This document shows, piece by piece, positions 7,952-15,998 of a stretch of 64,000 bases of DNA. The stretch covers positions 26,985-90,984 of the forward strand of contig JAETRR010000004.1 of the NCBI GenBank assembly GCA_021770065.1. Direction: 5' to 3'. The position numbers were made by a program, and so were the translations under genes. The DNA comes from Lachnoclostridium sp. (lineage in GTDB: Bacteria; Bacillota; Clostridia; Lachnospirales; Lachnospiraceae). The notes beneath the pieces are model-generated. The model searched no databases. It was given only the letters and a program-made list of their open reading frames with translations, and had not been told where the DNA came from. How positions within the stretch are numbered: the stretch's first letter is position 1; the number at the start of each line of letters is the position of its first letter.

Positions 7952-8667
7952 ATATGCATCCCCCAATAATTATGAATCTGTGACTTAACCTCCTGCAAAT
8001 GTGCACGGCTTACGGGGAGCGAAACTCCGTTTTTCAGAACGGCCATACCATCTCTTATCTGCATAATGTGTATCATGTTCACGATATAACCACGGTCAAT
8101 ATAGATAAATTCTTCTGCGTCTAATTCCGCATAAACCTGCTGCAGGCTTTTCCGCACCTTAGAAGTTCCGCCGGCAGCAGAGATACTTGCATTTTTCCCG
8201 TCCCTCTCAATGTAATAAATCTCCTTATAGGGGATTTTTTCAAGCCGGCTGTTCGTTTGAATCGTATAGGCTTTTCCGTCTTCCAGCTCAATCAGCTTAA
8301 TTGCGTCTTGTATAGCGCAGGACAGCCGCTTTTCAATGTCATTCTTCGGCACATACCGGAAAATGGAAAGCTCAAAAGCGTCTATTGCATATTCAATATG
8401 TGAAGTAATAAAAATAATTTTCACATTCGGAAGGAAGGGTTTTATTTTTCCTGCAATCTCCATGCCGGTACTTCCCGGCATTTCTATGTCCAGCAGGATG
8501 AGATCAAAGAAAAATCCGTCTTCAGCAATATCATAAAGCAGATTATCACTGGCAGTATAGGCAGTTATTTCACCTGCACTTCCGCTCTGCATCATACAGG
8601 TTTCCGCAATCTTTTTATGTGCTGCAACTGCACTGTCGTCATCATCACAAATTGCTATGCGTAACAT
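7948..8667 (-). CDS. LytTR-family response regulator
   Basis: 239 residues. Receiver domain (1-125) with acidic pocket CDDDD near the N-terminus and phospho-aspartate in LILLDIEMPG, then a LytTR DNA-binding domain (about 140-235) with SRLEKIPYKEIYYIERDGKN and FIYIDRGYIVNMIHI. Such proteins bind direct repeats upstream of target promoters. It is first in a two-gene operon and overlaps the kinase by four bases. Confidence 0.93.
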   Translation of the reverse strand: MLRIAICDDDDSAVAAHKKIAETCMMQSGSAGEITAYTASDNLLYDIAEDGFFFDLILLDIEMPGSTGMEIAGKIKPFLPNVKIIFITSHIEYAIDAFELSIFRYVPKNDIEKRLSCAIQDAIKLIELEDGKAYTIQTNSRLEKIPYKEIYYIERDGKNASISAAGGTSKVRKSLQQVYAELDAEEFIYIDRGYIVNMIHIMQIRDGMAVLKNGVSLPVSRAHLQEVKSQIHNYWGMHI

Positions 8668-8729
8668 TCTTTCACCCCGATCACAAATGCTGTTATACTG
8701 CTTTTTTATCGTCTGTCTTCCGCGTTTCT

Positions 8730-9209
8730 CTACTTATGATACGGCTCCCCCTTCATAATGCGGAAGCTTCGATACACCTGCTCCAGTAAAATTACACGCA
8801 TCAGCTGATGGGGAAAGGTCATTCGCGAAAAGCTTACAGACTCATCCGCCCGCTCCAGCACAGCCGGGGACAGTCCAAGAGATCCTCCGATCACAAAGGC
8901 AATATGGCTCCTTCCCCCTGTCCCGAGCTGTTCAAGCCTGTGTGAGAACTCCACCGAATCCAGCGCTCTCCCCTTAATCGCCAAAGCAATCACATAGGCA
9001 TCCTCCCTAACTGCCTTCAGAATGCGCTCCCCTTCCCGTTTCAAAATGGCAGCTTCCTCCGCCATGCCCGCTCCGTCCGGCGTCTTTTCATCGGGAAGCT
9101 CTATGATATCCAGCTTACAGTAACGGCTTAACCGCCTGGCATACTCCTTTACGGCCTCCGTATAGTATTTTTCCTTAATTTTTCCCACTGCAATGCATGT
9201 AATCTTCAA
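8730..9209 (-). CDS. rlmH: 23S rRNA (pseudouridine1915-N3)-methyltransferase
   Basis: 159-residue SPOUT methyltransferase that methylates pseudouridine 1915 in helix 69 of 23S rRNA using S-adenosylmethionine. Family hallmarks: MKITCIAVGKIKEKYY at the start, FVIGGSLGLSPAVLERAD forming the knotted cofactor site, and the conserved end LLEQVYRSFRIMKGEPYHK. Length is standard. The start codon is TTG at 9209 with AGGAG six bases upstream. Confidence 0.97.
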   Translation of the reverse strand: MKITCIAVGKIKEKYYTEAVKEYARRLSRYCKLDIIELPDEKTPDGAGMAEEAAILKREGERILKAVREDAYVIALAIKGRALDSVEFSHRLEQLGTGGRSHIAFVIGGSLGLSPAVLERADESVSFSRMTFPHQLMRVILLEQVYRSFRIMKGEPYHK

Positions 9210-9262
9210 TCCGTTCTCCTGTTATAGCCGCTGCGCGACAGTACGAAAGGGTATTGTAAAAC

Positions 9263-10333
9263 TTATTCCCTGGAATGATCTATCTGGTTCCGAATCTTCT
9301 GCATCTGATAATCCAGTTCCTCAATTGAGTCCGCACAGAGCTTCAGCTGCCGCACAATCTCTTCCGTATTATCTACAACCTTCTTATATTTCAGCTTGTG
9401 CTCCAGGCTTGCCCAGAAATCCATGGCAATTGTCCGAAACTGAACCTCCGCCATCATATATTTCTTCTCCCTGGACAGGTACACGGGAACTCCGATAATC
9501 AAATGCAGGCTCCGGTATCCGTTGGGCTTGGGATTTTGAATATAATCCTTTCTTCTCTCCAGAATAATATCATCCTGCTTTATCAAAAGATCCGCAAGGC
9601 GGTAAATATCATCGGGAAAGGAACAGATCACCCGGATTCCCGCCACGTCATTCAAATTCTCCTGAATACTCTCTACCGTCACCGGATACCCTTTGCGCTC
9701 CAGTTTTTCGTAAATGCTCTCCGGCGATTTCAGCCGGCTTTTAATGGACTCAAAAGGATTTCTCTTATACTCCTGTGAGAACTCCGCGTTCAGCACCTTA
9801 AGCCTGGTTTCAATCTCCATTATCGCCGCCTGATATTCCATCATCAGACGATGAAAAGGCTCTGCCTCTTTCAGCTTTTCCGCCTGAATCCGGATAATCT
9901 GATCCTGCTTTCTGAGCATCACCGCCTGCTCTTCCACTTTCCGCTCCAGCTGGTTCTTCCGGGTGTAAAGCCGCATGGCGTTCTTAATGCGGTTTTTTAC
10001 AATAACACTTTCAAACGGTTTATGAATAAAGTCCGAAGCTCCAAGCTCCAGACACCTGCTTTCCACCTCGACCGCAAACTCACTGCTGATAATCAGCACA
10101 GGAATCTTTTTCAGCCATTCCTTTTTACTCATCTCTGTCATAACAGAAAAACCATCCATAGTCGGCATATGCAGATCCAAAAGGACTGCGGCCATTTCTC
10201 TGGGGTATCTGTCAAGATAGTCCAGTGCTTCCCTTCCGTCTGCTGCCGTCTCAACCTGATATTCATCCTTCAGCATATCACATAGCAGCTCACGATTCAT
10301 CTCTGCATCGTCCACTACTAATATCCTTTGCAT
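9263..10333 (-). CDS. Response-regulator receiver fused to RelA/SpoT (p)ppGpp synthetase
   Basis: 356 residues. A CheY-like receiver occupies about residues 1-120 (VVDDAE acidic pair, phospho-Asp53 in LLDLHMP, IHKPF lysine). A charged helix, probably coiled coil, follows (about 120-165), then a RelA/SpoT synthetase domain like that of small alarmone synthetases: RLKSPESIYEKLERKG, NDVAGIRVICSF with the catalytic Asp, KPNGYRSLHLI, AEVQFRTIAMDFWASLEHKLKYK with the catalytic Glu. No hydrolase domain is present. The ATG at 10333 has AGGAG seven bases upstream. Phosphorylation-controlled alarmone synthesis is the inferred role; no cognate kinase is adjacent. Confidence 0.9.
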   Translation of the reverse strand: MQRILVVDDAEMNRELLCDMLKDEYQVETAADGREALDYLDRYPREMAAVLLDLHMPTMDGFSVMTEMSKKEWLKKIPVLIISSEFAVEVESRCLELGASDFIHKPFESVIVKNRIKNAMRLYTRKNQLERKVEEQAVMLRKQDQIIRIQAEKLKEAEPFHRLMMEYQAAIMEIETRLKVLNAEFSQEYKRNPFESIKSRLKSPESIYEKLERKGYPVTVESIQENLNDVAGIRVICSFPDDIYRLADLLIKQDDIILERRKDYIQNPKPNGYRSLHLIIGVPVYLSREKKYMMAEVQFRTIAMDFWASLEHKLKYKKVVDNTEEIVRQLKLCADSIEELDYQMQKIRNQIDHSRE

Positions 10334-10386
10334 AGTAACACTCCTTTTCCCGCCAGCCGGAAACTGTAACTTCAAATCTTTCTTTT

Positions 10387-10415
10387 ATTATAAGATTTTT
10401 GCCGCGGGATTTCAA
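10387..10415 (-). promoter_or_regulatory. Promoter of receiver-(p)ppGpp synthetase gene
   Basis: On the minus strand TTGAAA (10415-10410), 17-base spacer, TATAAT (10392-10387). It is back to back with the plus-strand promoter at 10436. Confidence 0.7.
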
Positions 10416-10435
10416 TTATTCCCTGGAGGTTTTTC

Positions 10436-10464
10436 TTGACACAGGCATAAAAATTTCAGATAAT
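10436..10464 (+). promoter_or_regulatory. Promoter of zinc-ribbon membrane protein gene
   Basis: TTGACA at 10436-10441, 17-base spacer, GATAAT at 10459-10464; predicted start about 45 bases before the ATG at 10516. Confidence 0.7.
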
Positions 10465-10515
10465 AGTTCAAAGACAGTGCACAAAAATGTGCAGATCAAG
10501 GAGGAAAATTGAGCT

Positions 10516-11154
10516 ATGGCATGGTGTCCTAAATGTAAGAATGAATATCGGGAAGGCATTACACACTGCCCCGACTGTGATGCAGATCTGGTGGAAGAGC
10601 TTTTACCGGAGGATGAGGAAGAGATCACGGTTCCGGAAAATTACGAATTTCCGCAGGATTTTGATCCGGGCGCCGTTTTGGATGAGCCAAAGGAGCGGCC
10701 TGTGTATGTGAAGGCCTACCGCAGTCCGGAAGAACGCTATGCGGACATGCACTCCTCCGCCTGGACTTTTTTATCCGTGGGAGGCATCGGACTTGTGATT
10801 ATGATCCTCGCCCTGGCGGATATACTTACCTTTCCTTTCCATGACTTTGCCTTAATTGTGATGCTTCTTCTTTTTGCCGGTTTTTTTATCGGCGGCATCG
10901 TTTCCTTCCGGAGCGCAAAGAAACTTAAAGGGATGGCAGCTTCGGAACATGCATTTATCGAAAAAATCAGCAGCTGGTATCATTCAGAGGGCATTCACTC
11001 GGAGGCCGTAACTTCTCTGGATGCCTCCCTTCCGGAAGAACTTTTTTATCTTCGCAAATATGAGGCCGTCTCCCGGCTGGTACGGGAACATTTTCCCGAT
11101 ATCTCGGAAGATCTGCTTAACAAACTGGCATCCGATTTCTGCGAGGAAGAGTAA
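10516..11154 (+). CDS. Zinc-ribbon membrane protein, hypothetical
   Basis: 212 residues. An N-terminal zinc ribbon (MAWCPKCKNEY ... CPDCDADLVEE, two CxxC pairs) is followed by an acidic linker, two hydrophobic helices around residues 88-135 and a cytosolic helical tail. GAGGAAAATTGAGCT precedes the ATG. Its function is unknown; proteins of this make-up are common in Lachnospiraceae. It is transcribed alone and ends at a strong terminator. Confidence 0.75.
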   Translation: MAWCPKCKNEYREGITHCPDCDADLVEELLPEDEEEITVPENYEFPQDFDPGAVLDEPKERPVYVKAYRSPEERYADMHSSAWTFLSVGGIGLVIMILALADILTFPFHDFALIVMLLLFAGFFIGGIVSFRSAKKLKGMAASEHAFIEKISSWYHSEGIHSEAVTSLDASLPEELFYLRKYEAVSRLVREHFPDISEDLLNKLASDFCEEE

Positions 11155-11185
11155 AAAGAAGGGGCCGCAGCAACCCCTTCTTTTT
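11155..11185. terminator. Rho-independent terminator, bidirectional
   Basis: AAAGAAGGGG and CCCCTTCTTTTT form a stem with a short loop right after the stop at 11154. An A-run on one side and a T-run on the other let it serve both the plus-strand gene and the minus-strand lipoprotein gene. Confidence 0.85.
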
Positions 11186-11221
11186 CACATTCTCCAATCA
11201 CACTTTTCGACTTCTGAATTG

Positions 11222-12001
11222 CTACCAGGTCTTCTCAAGCTCCATATGGAAATCCACCTGATAAGGGCTGTCGTCCCGGGCCTTAATCTTCTCATACAGG
11301 GCTTTTCTGGAGGAGCTGCTCTCCTCGGACCAGAATTCATAGCCGCGCAGATAGCTGTCCATCAAATCATCCCAGGAATCAAAGAGGGGCTGAATCTTCT
11401 GTGCAATCTCAAGAGAAAGATCCAGTGCCTCCTCTTTGCCGTAATATCCGGCAATATAATAGTACCCCAGAAGATTCATAGCACGGCAGCAGTCCCAGCC
11501 TGTGATGGCATCAATTCCGTATTCCTCATACATGGCATACCACTCTGCAAAAAGCCCCGCCCGTTCCGCTCCTCCGAAATCATAATTTTCAATCAGAAAT
11601 GCCTCCCACTGATCTTTGGGAATATCACTCATACCGTCTTTCTCCAAGGTTGTTACAATTCTGGCAAACTCCGATCTGTGCCCCTTATCCCTAATCCATT
11701 CCAGGGTGCTGTCTGCGGAATCCCAGTCCGTGACACCCCACCATTCATCCAGAAGCCTCCGGACAGTTTTCCGATTTGTCTCTGTGTTCGTAAGACCTCC
11801 AAACAGGTTATAATCCCAGTTGTTGGTCTCCGTCAATATAGCATAAGAAGCATTGAACCAGCGGATGGTATCCGTCAGTTCTATCTCTTCCAATATCTCT
11901 TCCTCCTTTTGCTCTGAACCGCATCCTGAGGCCCCTGTAATACCCAGAACCAAGATCATACAAAAAGCGACTAATCTTTTGAAGCCATATCTCCTCTTCA
12001 T
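11222..12001 (-). CDS. DUF1266-containing lipoprotein
   Basis: 259 residues from ATG 12001, which has GGGAGGG upstream; a longer in-frame start at 12058 is less likely. The N-terminus is a lipoprotein signal peptide (MKRRYGFKRLVAFCMILVLG, lipobox ending ASGC). The mature part carries the DUF1266 pattern: GWDCCRAMNLLGYYYIAGYYGKEEA followed by FDSWDDLMDSYLRGYEFW. The domain has no assigned activity. Expected on the outer face of the membrane. Confidence 0.8.
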   Translation of the reverse strand: MKRRYGFKRLVAFCMILVLGITGASGCGSEQKEEEILEEIELTDTIRWFNASYAILTETNNWDYNLFGGLTNTETNRKTVRRLLDEWWGVTDWDSADSTLEWIRDKGHRSEFARIVTTLEKDGMSDIPKDQWEAFLIENYDFGGAERAGLFAEWYAMYEEYGIDAITGWDCCRAMNLLGYYYIAGYYGKEEALDLSLEIAQKIQPLFDSWDDLMDSYLRGYEFWSEESSSSRKALYEKIKARDDSPYQVDFHMELEKTW

Positions 12002-12132
12002 AAGCCCTGCCCTCCCGGCCTTTCTTTTATGGTAACATTGTGGAAAAGGCTTTGTCAATCACTGATTGTTATTTTTCTGACATTTTCTTTTTATGTATGA
12101 CAGTTTTATGGTTTATGATGAAAATATCAAAA

Positions 12133-12177
12133 TAAAAAAAGCTTTGGAATACACTTTTCGCACTCCAAAGCCTTTTT
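12133..12177. terminator. Terminator between lipoprotein and nfnB genes
   Basis: Arms GCTTTGGA (12141 on) and TCCAAAGC with a U-run on the minus strand (TTTTTTTATTTTG), so it should end the nfnAB transcript. Confidence 0.8.
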
Positions 12178-12259
12178 CAGTCATAACAATTCAGACAGCG
12201 GCTCCACTGTGTTCCTGCAGCCGGGCCGCATCCCTGCCTTCCTTACTAAAAACAATCCG

Positions 12260-13645
12260 CTATCTGCTCAGATACTCATGAATTCCTCTGGCCGCATCTT
12301 TGCCTGCGCCCATAGCAAGAATAACGGTTGCCGCCCCTGTTACCGCGTCTCCGCCGGCAAATACTCCCTCCTTGGAGGTTGCTCCCACATCCTCGCTGGC
12401 AACAATACATTTCCGCCTGTTGGTCTCCAGCCCCTTTGTCGTGGAAGAAATCAAAGGATTCGGGGAAGTTCCCAGGGACATAATCACCGTATCCACCTCA
12501 ATGTCGAATTCCGAGCCCGGAATCTCAACGGGTCGTCTTCTTCCGGAGGCATCCGGCTCTCCAAGCTCCATACGGATGCATCGGATTCCGTTCACCCAGC
12601 CGTCCTCTCCTACCAGGATTTCCGTAGGATTGGTCAGAAGATCAAAGATAATGCCCTCTTCCTTTGCATGGTGAACCTCCTCCACACGGGCCGGAAGCTC
12701 TTCCTCGGAACGGCGGTACACAATATGTACCTCAGCCCCCAGACGCAGCGCGGTACGAGCAGCATCCATAGCCACGTTTCCGCCGCCTACCACGGCAACC
12801 TTCCTGCCGACGGCAATCGGTGTATCATACCTGGGATCAAAGGCTTTCATCAGGTTATTTCTGGTCAGATACTCATTGGCCGAGAAGACGCCGCAGGCAG
12901 TCTCTCCCGGAATGCCCATGAACTTGGGAAGTCCGGCACCTGATCCGATAAATACGGCATCAAAACCTTCCTCCTCCATCAGCTCATCAATGGTCACGGA
13001 CTTGCCGATGATCACGTCTGTCTCAATCTTGACACCGAGAGCCTTTACATTCTCTACCTCCGGAAGCACGACGCCGTCCTTGGGAAGACGGAACTCGGGG
13101 ATTCCATACACCAGCACGCCGCCCGCTTTGTGCAGGGCTTCAAAAATCGTCACGTCATAACCCAGCTTTGCCAGGTCGCCCGCACAGGTAAGGCCTGCCG
13201 GGCCGGAACCGATAACAGCCACCTTCTTGCCGTTCTTTTCTACGGAAACTTCCGGTTTGATGCCCTGCTCTCTTGCCCAGTCAGCCACAAAGCGCTCCAG
13301 CTTGCCGATGGACACAGGTTCTCCCTTGATGCCGCGGATGCAGCGTCCCTCACACTGGCTCTCCTGAGGACATACGCGGCCGCAGATGGCCGGAAGCGCG
13401 GAAGACTTACTGATCACCTGGTAAGCTCCCTCGAAATTGCCTTCCTTTACCTCTTTAATAAAATCCGGAATATGTATCTGTACGGGGCATCCCTCCATAC
13501 ACTTTGCATTCTTACATCCGATACAGCGCTGTGCTTCCTCCACAGCCTCATCCTTGTTATAGCCAAGGCATACTTCATCAAAGTTTCCAGCACGAACCTT
13601 CGGATCCTGCTCTCTTACCGGTACTTTCTTTAATACGTCTCCCAT
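12260..13645 (-). CDS. nfnB: NADPH-dependent ferredoxin:NAD+ oxidoreductase subunit B (GltD-like)
   Basis: 461-residue flavoprotein. N-terminal cysteine motifs for two 4Fe-4S clusters (CIGCKNAKCMEGCP, CGRVCPQESQCEGRC), an FAD motif VIGSGPAGLTCAGDLAKLG, an NADP motif VAVVGGGNVAMDAARTALRLG and the downstream YRRSEEELPAR. The same fold is found in the small subunit of glutamate synthase, but pairing with the gene at 13645-14529 identifies the electron-bifurcating Nfn complex, which couples NADH, NADPH and reduced ferredoxin in the cytosol. Start overlaps the nfnA stop (TAATG). Confidence 0.92.
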   Translation of the reverse strand: MGDVLKKVPVREQDPKVRAGNFDEVCLGYNKDEAVEEAQRCIGCKNAKCMEGCPVQIHIPDFIKEVKEGNFEGAYQVISKSSALPAICGRVCPQESQCEGRCIRGIKGEPVSIGKLERFVADWAREQGIKPEVSVEKNGKKVAVIGSGPAGLTCAGDLAKLGYDVTIFEALHKAGGVLVYGIPEFRLPKDGVVLPEVENVKALGVKIETDVIIGKSVTIDELMEEEGFDAVFIGSGAGLPKFMGIPGETACGVFSANEYLTRNNLMKAFDPRYDTPIAVGRKVAVVGGGNVAMDAARTALRLGAEVHIVYRRSEEELPARVEEVHHAKEEGIIFDLLTNPTEILVGEDGWVNGIRCIRMELGEPDASGRRRPVEIPGSEFDIEVDTVIMSLGTSPNPLISSTTKGLETNRRKCIVASEDVGATSKEGVFAGGDAVTGAATVILAMGAGKDAARGIHEYLSR

Positions 13646-14529
13646 TATTTGTCACCTCCGCAATTTCCGCAGCCGCCGTGATGAGTATCGCCCTCCTGAT
13701 ATGCCAGGAGGCGTCTGCCCTCCTCGGTCTTGTACATGGCCGCACGCTTCATAGCCTGGTCAAAATCAATCAGATGGCCGTCAAACTCCGGCCCGTCCAC
13801 GCAGGCGAACTTCACCTCGTCGCCTACCAGTACACGACAGGCGCCGCACATACCGGTTCCGTCCACCATAATCGGGTTCATGCTGACAATGGTGGGAATG
13901 CCGAGCTTCTTGGTGGTCAGACAGGCAAACTTCATCATAATCATGGGGCCGATAGCCACACAGAGATCGTACTGATGTCCCTCGCTCACCAGCTTCTCCA
14001 GCATAGCGGTTCCTACACCGTGAAAGCCGTAGCTGCCGTCGTCCGTACACAGGTGGAGGTTGCCTACCCTGCTCATCTCATCCTCCAGAATCAACAGATC
14101 TTTGGTTCTGGCTCCTACGATAATATCGCACTCAATTCCGTGATCATGAAGCCACTTTGCCTGCGGATATACGGGAGCCGTTCCCACGCCGCCCGCAATA
14201 AACACAACCTTCTTTTTCTTTACTTCTTCGAAATCATCCGTTACCAGCTCAGAGGGTTTTCCCAAGGGGCCTACAAAGTCCTCAAAGAAATCGCCTTCCT
14301 TTAAGTCCACCATCTTGTGGGTGGAAACGCCGATAGGCTGGAACACGATGGTTATGGTTCCGGCTTCTCTGTCGTAATCACAGATGGTCAGCGGAATACG
14401 TTCTGCCGTCTCGTCCACTTTTACGATAATAAACTGCCCCGGCTCGCAAGACTTTGCTACTCTTGGAGCATGAACGACTTTCATGTAGACATTTGCAGAG
14501 AGCTGCTCTGCTTTCAAAATCTTGAACAT
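13645..14529 (-). CDS. nfnA: NADPH-dependent ferredoxin:NAD+ oxidoreductase subunit A
   Basis: 294 residues. A PyrK/ferredoxin-reductase-like FAD domain (PLTICDYD in the flavin region), an NAD(H) domain starting VFIAGGVGTAPVYPQ, and a C-terminal 2Fe-2S site CGACRVLVGDEVKFACVDGPEFDG. The family also covers sulfide dehydrogenase beta subunits. It forms an operon with nfnB, overlapping by one base. GGAGGAAGC precedes the ATG at 14529. Confidence 0.92.
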   Translation of the reverse strand: MFKILKAEQLSANVYMKVVHAPRVAKSCEPGQFIIVKVDETAERIPLTICDYDREAGTITIVFQPIGVSTHKMVDLKEGDFFEDFVGPLGKPSELVTDDFEEVKKKKVVFIAGGVGTAPVYPQAKWLHDHGIECDIIVGARTKDLLILEDEMSRVGNLHLCTDDGSYGFHGVGTAMLEKLVSEGHQYDLCVAIGPMIMMKFACLTTKKLGIPTIVSMNPIMVDGTGMCGACRVLVGDEVKFACVDGPEFDGHLIDFDQAMKRAAMYKTEEGRRLLAYQEGDTHHGGCGNCGGDK

Positions 14530-14675
14530 ATGCTTCCTCCTGGAGTATCTTTTTTGTACAGTGCTTCCTTTCTACCCTCCGGCTGCCCCGTTCATACAGG
14601 CTCCTTCATGCCCTTTCAGGGCAGGCGGACTTCGTCCGTTAAGGTATCCTTTTCCACTGCGCAGAATTACTCATC
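14530..14675 (-). promoter_or_regulatory. Structured 5' leader of nfnAB
   Basis: About 146 bases separate the predicted transcription start from nfnA. The RNA can form CGGAC-GAA-GTCCG, then GCCCT-GAA-AGGGC nested within CTGCCC...GGGGCAG. It is not a riboswitch class I recognise. Nothing in it looks like a leader peptide. Confidence 0.4.
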
Positions 14676-14681
14676 TCTAAT

Positions 14682-14710
14682 ATCATAATGCAATTTTCAT
14701 TAGATTTCAA
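14682..14710 (-). promoter_or_regulatory. Promoter of nfnAB
   Basis: Minus strand TTGAAA (14710-14705), 17-base spacer, TATGAT (14687-14682). Confidence 0.6.
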
Positions 14711-14717
14711 CTAAAAC

Positions 14718-15020
14718 CTACAATTCATAATCAAAGCAGACCCGGTCGCAGGCCGCGGGTTTAATCACTTCCTCAGCCACCGCTGTATGAAGGGGATGCA
14801 CCTGATAGGCATCCAGATCCTCCGGCGTCTCAAGCTCTGATATGAGCAGAAGCTCCCGGCTGCTTCCATGCAGGCGGTTCAGACGCATTTCCGCAAAGGT
14901 CAGCCCCTTAATCTGCCCTACCAGAGCCTTTAAGCGCCTGTCGGCTTCACGCGCCGTCTCCTCTTTTTTCTCTGCAGGGAAATCCTCTTTGAAATTCCAC
15001 ATTACCAAGTGTTTTACCAT
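14718..15020 (-). CDS. Dabb-family (stress-responsive A/B barrel) protein
   Basis: 100-residue single-domain protein: MVKHLVMWNFKED at the start and DLDAYQVHPLHTAVAEEVIKPA near the end match the Dabb dimeric alpha-beta barrel. No catalytic role can be assigned. It is coupled to the upstream gene: the GAGGAGG at the end of that gene is its ribosome binding site and three bases separate the stop from the ATG. Confidence 0.85.
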   Translation of the reverse strand: MVKHLVMWNFKEDFPAEKKEETAREADRRLKALVGQIKGLTFAEMRLNRLHGSSRELLLISELETPEDLDAYQVHPLHTAVAEEVIKPAACDRVCFDYEL

Positions 15021-15023
15021 CTG

Positions 15024-15962
15024 TCAATCCTCCTCATCCATATCTGGGTCATATTTAAATGCCAGCCGGTAGATCTGTACCAGCGGTTCACTGACCATTC
15101 CCTTTTTATTGATTGCTACCGCGCTTAAAAGGTTCTCTCCCTCTGTCAGCTCAATCGGCTTCTCATATCGGATGCTGTCCCTGGTAGGCTCAGTGCCGTC
15201 CAGGGTATAATAGACAGTGCCGTATTCTGCCTTCAGCTCCAGCGTAATATAATAATTATAGGTTCCCTCCGCCTTGTCACAGGTCGGCTTCTCGATCCGG
15301 TAGGGAAGCAGCTTCTCTTTGATATCTTCGTACTCGCATTCCTCGATCACTTTCTCAATAAGATATGTCTGCTTCGTTTGGTTCAGCAGCTCCATCAGCT
15401 CCAGATAAAGCTCCTCAAGCTCGTATTGATCTCCTCTTACGGATGCTTCTGTCGAAATGGCATCCTTCATGCATTCCACCGCCAGCTCTTTTGCATCTAC
15501 CTGGGCATAAGCTTCCGCAAGCAGGCGCAGCGGCTCTGTGTCCCCTCCTTCCATGTCTGCCTGAAGGCTCTGTGCCTGCTTAAGAAAGGGGAGCGCCTCC
15601 TCATACTGTTCTGCCTCCATAAACTCCTTTCCCTTTTTTAACTGATAGGAATAATCATTCTGCTTTCCCATGGAACGATAAAAAACAAGAAATGCACCAA
15701 AGCAGATCAAAATCGCAGAAAAGGTAAGCAGAAGCTGCCAGAACAGCTTTGACTGCCACGGCTTTTTCCCTGACGGCTCTTCCTGCAGAACCGGCTCTTT
15801 ATTTAATTGTTCTTTTATTTCTTCCGGGGCTTCCTCCGGCTCCTGGCCGATTACCAGTTCTTCTAAAGGATCATAGTCCGGAACAATCTGCAGTTCCTGC
15901 AGGCAGGCATTACAGTAAATGCTTCCTGCTTCTAACTCCGCACCACATCTGGGACACCGCAT
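15024..15962 (-). CDS. Zinc-ribbon membrane protein with TPR and chitobiase C-terminal-like domain
   Basis: 312 residues. Zinc ribbon (MRCPRCGAEL, YCNACLQEL), acidic linker, one membrane helix about residues 73-92, a TPR-like helical region about 105-225 (AEQYEEALPFLKQAQSL), and a C-terminal beta domain with YGTVYYTLDGTEPTRDS and NLLSAVAINKKGMVSEP, the pattern of the chitobiase/beta-hexosaminidase C-terminal domain. The TPR and beta domain should lie outside the membrane. Role unknown. It lies between ftsK and the Dabb gene. Confidence 0.75.
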   Translation of the reverse strand: MRCPRCGAELEAGSIYCNACLQELQIVPDYDPLEELVIGQEPEEAPEEIKEQLNKEPVLQEEPSGKKPWQSKLFWQLLLTFSAILICFGAFLVFYRSMGKQNDYSYQLKKGKEFMEAEQYEEALPFLKQAQSLQADMEGGDTEPLRLLAEAYAQVDAKELAVECMKDAISTEASVRGDQYELEELYLELMELLNQTKQTYLIEKVIEECEYEDIKEKLLPYRIEKPTCDKAEGTYNYYITLELKAEYGTVYYTLDGTEPTRDSIRYEKPIELTEGENLLSAVAINKKGMVSEPLVQIYRLAFKYDPDMDEED

Positions 15963-15998
15963 AACACTTCCCTCATTTCTCTTTCAAAGGCGCCTGTT

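Noticed and set aside
12260..13645. Glutamate synthase small subunit
   Set aside because: Same fold, but no glutamate synthase large subunit is nearby and the gene is fused by overlap to an NfnA-type subunit.
13130..14304. Long plus-strand frames opposite nfnA and nfnB
   Set aside because: They mirror well-conserved minus-strand genes and show no protein-like motif.
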